NCBI GenBank assembly: GCA_903839795.1
Contig: CAIMDR010000642.1
Span: 1 to 6,500 of the forward strand
DNA length: 6,500 nt
Reading direction: 5' to 3'
From: an uncultured Methylococcaceae bacterium
Lineage (GTDB): Bacteria; Pseudomonadota; Gammaproteobacteria; Methylococcales; Methylomonadaceae
Both the position numbers and the translations under genes were made by a program. Shown here piece after piece: positions 5,713 to 6,500 of the stretch; the first letter of the stretch is position 1, and every line of letters starts with the position of its first letter. The notes under the pieces were generated by a model that was not told where the DNA came from, searched no databases, and saw only the letters and a list, made by a program, of their open reading frames with translations.

Positions 5713-6222
5713 TCACACCCCGACAGACTTGCGTCGGTTGAAACCGATAAAGCCAGCAAGTGCGGAGCCGAATAGCCAAATAGCCGCCGGTAATGGAACC
5801 GCTGAAACCGAGCCAGAGACCAAGGTGTCAGCAACGCTCGAATAGGTGTTGATGCCGTTATAGCTAAGGTCTGAAATCGTATTAAATGACGGAAAGGCTG
5901 GATTAGTAAAGTCTATAGTGAACAATAGACTATTACTTACCGAACCACTGGGATCAGCATCGTCTAAACGGTTCTGCGAAAGGGGTGCCGTTGCGTAATT
6001 GTTACTGACCCAAGCGACCCAATTAATAGATTCGCTTACCGAAGAATCAATAACAGACCCGCCTGCCACATAAACCGGGCCGGTTTGTCTGGTTGAATAG
6101 CCCGTCAACACCCCGTTAACAGCAATGGCATTAAAGTCGACATCAAAGGTCACGTTGCCATTAAAGGTTGCGCCGGATTGGAAAGTCTTCGGCGTGACCG
6201 GGTTTGCAACCCCGTTACTCAC
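5713..6222 (-). CDS. VPLPA-CTERM (PEP-CTERM-like) sorted protein, probably 5'-truncated
   Basis: The 169 residues end in a tripartite sorting signal: VPLPA at 142-146, a hydrophobic span IWLFGSALAGFIGF at about 148-161, and the basic cluster NRRK at 162-165. Such signals are processed by exosortase-type enzymes to place proteins at the surface or into extracellular matrix. The body is rich in Ser, Thr, Asn and Gly with predicted beta character (for example SGATFNGNVTFDVDFNAIAV at 16-35) and has no recognisable catalytic motif. No signal peptide is present, yet sorting requires secretion. The listed start is GTG at 6222. The frame stays open upstream to a TAG near 6300, running through a MITE remnant (6252-6282) without any ATG, so the native 5' end has most likely been lost by insertion or rearrangement. 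I infer a broken gene, but an unusual start cannot be excluded. Confidence 0.75.
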   Translation of the reverse strand: MSNGVANPVTPKTFQSGATFNGNVTFDVDFNAIAVNGVLTGYSTRQTGPVYVAGGSVIDSSVSESINWVAWVSNNYATAPLSQNRLDDADPSGSVSNSLLFTIDFTNPAFPSFNTISDLSYNGINTYSSVADTLVSGSVSAVPLPAAIWLFGSALAGFIGFNRRKSVGV

Positions 6223-6251
6223 GTTTTTACCCAGCCTGAATTTAACAGTTA

Positions 6252-6282
6252 ATAAGTATTCAGTCCCCTCTTTGAAAAAGAG
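6252..6282. repeat. One-ended MITE remnant upstream of the VPLPA-CTERM gene
   Basis: ATAAGTATTCAGTCCCC followed by TCTTTGAAAAAGAG matches the terminal ~30 bases of the intact MITEs (GTAA-K-TATTCA, then the C-rich/AAAGAG hairpin). The copy breaks off where an unrelated palindrome begins at 6281. It lies within the open frame upstream of the GTG at 6222. Confidence 0.7.
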
Positions 6283-6319
6283 TCCAGTCGGGTTAGGCTA
6301 TCGCTAACCCGACTGGACT
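6281..6319. repeat. 16-bp perfect-stem palindrome (GGGTTAG/CTAACCC type)
   Basis: AGTCCAGTCGGGTTAG (6281-6296) pairs perfectly with CTAACCCGACTGGACT (6304-6319) around a 7-base loop. The core GGGTTAGGCTATCGCTAACCC resembles a widely scattered intergenic repeat in environmental bacteria (recalled, not searched). ACTGGACT is then repeated in tandem at 6312-6327. There is no T tail in either direction, so it is probably an interspersed repeat and not a terminator. Confidence 0.7.
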
Positions 6320-6370
6320 ACTGGACTATTAACCACACATGAGCAGCAATATATACAGGTATCGTCACTG

Positions 6371-6396
6371 TAGAGACGCGATTTATCGCGTCTCTA
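6371..6396. repeat. 12-bp-arm palindrome (TAGAGACGCGAT/ATCGCGTCTCTA)
   Basis: TAGAGACGCGAT (6371-6382) and ATCGCGTCTCTA (6385-6396) are perfect inverted copies separated by two bases. It resembles short GC-rich palindromes dispersed in intergenic DNA. It lies 149 bases upstream of the VPLPA-CTERM start codon and has no adjoining gene it could terminate. Confidence 0.7.
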
Positions 6397-6468
6397 TTTA
6401 TCGCTTCCCTACATCCGAAAACCCACGGGCCATCATTTAGACCCGACATTCCGCACCCCTGCTATCCA

Positions 6469-6500
6469 GAATCAGCATATAAATATTCGGAATCAGCATA
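6469..6500. repeat. Short direct repeat at window edge
   Basis: GAATCAGCATA occurs at 6469-6479 and again at 6490-6500, a 21-base period, cut by the window end. It may be the start of a tandem array or a chance pair. Positions 6397-6468 hold nothing I can support. Confidence 0.3.

Noticed and set aside
5598..5834. Minus-strand ORF of 78 codons
   Set aside because: It overlaps the end of the VPLPA-CTERM gene in another frame and shows no family features; the non-overlapping part (5591-5712) holds nothing I can assign.
6125..6307. Plus-strand ORF of 60 codons
   Set aside because: It is antisense to the VPLPA-CTERM gene and reads into the MITE remnant and palindrome.

Overview
The window looks like the chromosome of a gammaproteobacterium, most likely a methanotroph of the order Methylococcales. 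This rests on PilB and PilC of the gammaproteobacterial type IVa pilus type, a VPLPA-type C-terminal sorting signal common in that group, and several families of short palindromic repeats. The taxonomic call is inference from sequence style, not from a marker gene.

Layout. Positions 1-180 hold a remnant of a 103-bp miniature transposon and the pilB leader. pilB (181-1893) and pilC (1896-3116) form a tight operon closed by a strong Rho-independent terminator (3191-3220). The usual next gene, pilD, is not here. Accessory DNA follows instead: a 3'-truncated tyrosine recombinase on the minus strand (3229-3642), a regulatory gap with a 9-bp-arm palindrome, and a small plus-strand ORF (3745) interrupted by a mobile element. 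A self-contained GNAT/DUF1778 toxin-antitoxin module (4577-5386) comes next, with a near-consensus promoter overlapped by an inverted repeat. The right end has a 5'-truncated VPLPA-CTERM surface or exported protein on the minus strand (5713-6222) and a pile of unrelated palindromic repeats (6252-6396).

The most informative structure is the nested mobile DNA. Two 103-bp elements (4206-4308 and 5488-5590) are perfect reverse complements. Each is flanked by its own 8-bp direct repeat (ACATAGTT and CAAATATT), and each has GTAA-starting terminal inverted repeats, which fits a non-autonomous derivative mobilised by an IS66-family transposase. The left copy sits inside an older, transposase-less element of about 419 bp (now 3830-4359). 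That element has 12-bp perfect terminal inverted repeats, extra internal copies of the same end motif, and a 6-bp target duplication (CGACCC). Conceptual removal of it joins the small ORF at 3745 to a continuing 57-codon frame. So the order of events can be read: the CGACCC insertion first, then the MITE inside it.

Together, the left third is conserved pilus machinery and the rest is an accessory, repeat-rich segment where an integrase fragment, small transposable elements and an addiction-type module have accumulated. I do not see a clearly new multi-gene system. The nested small elements are the least routine part.
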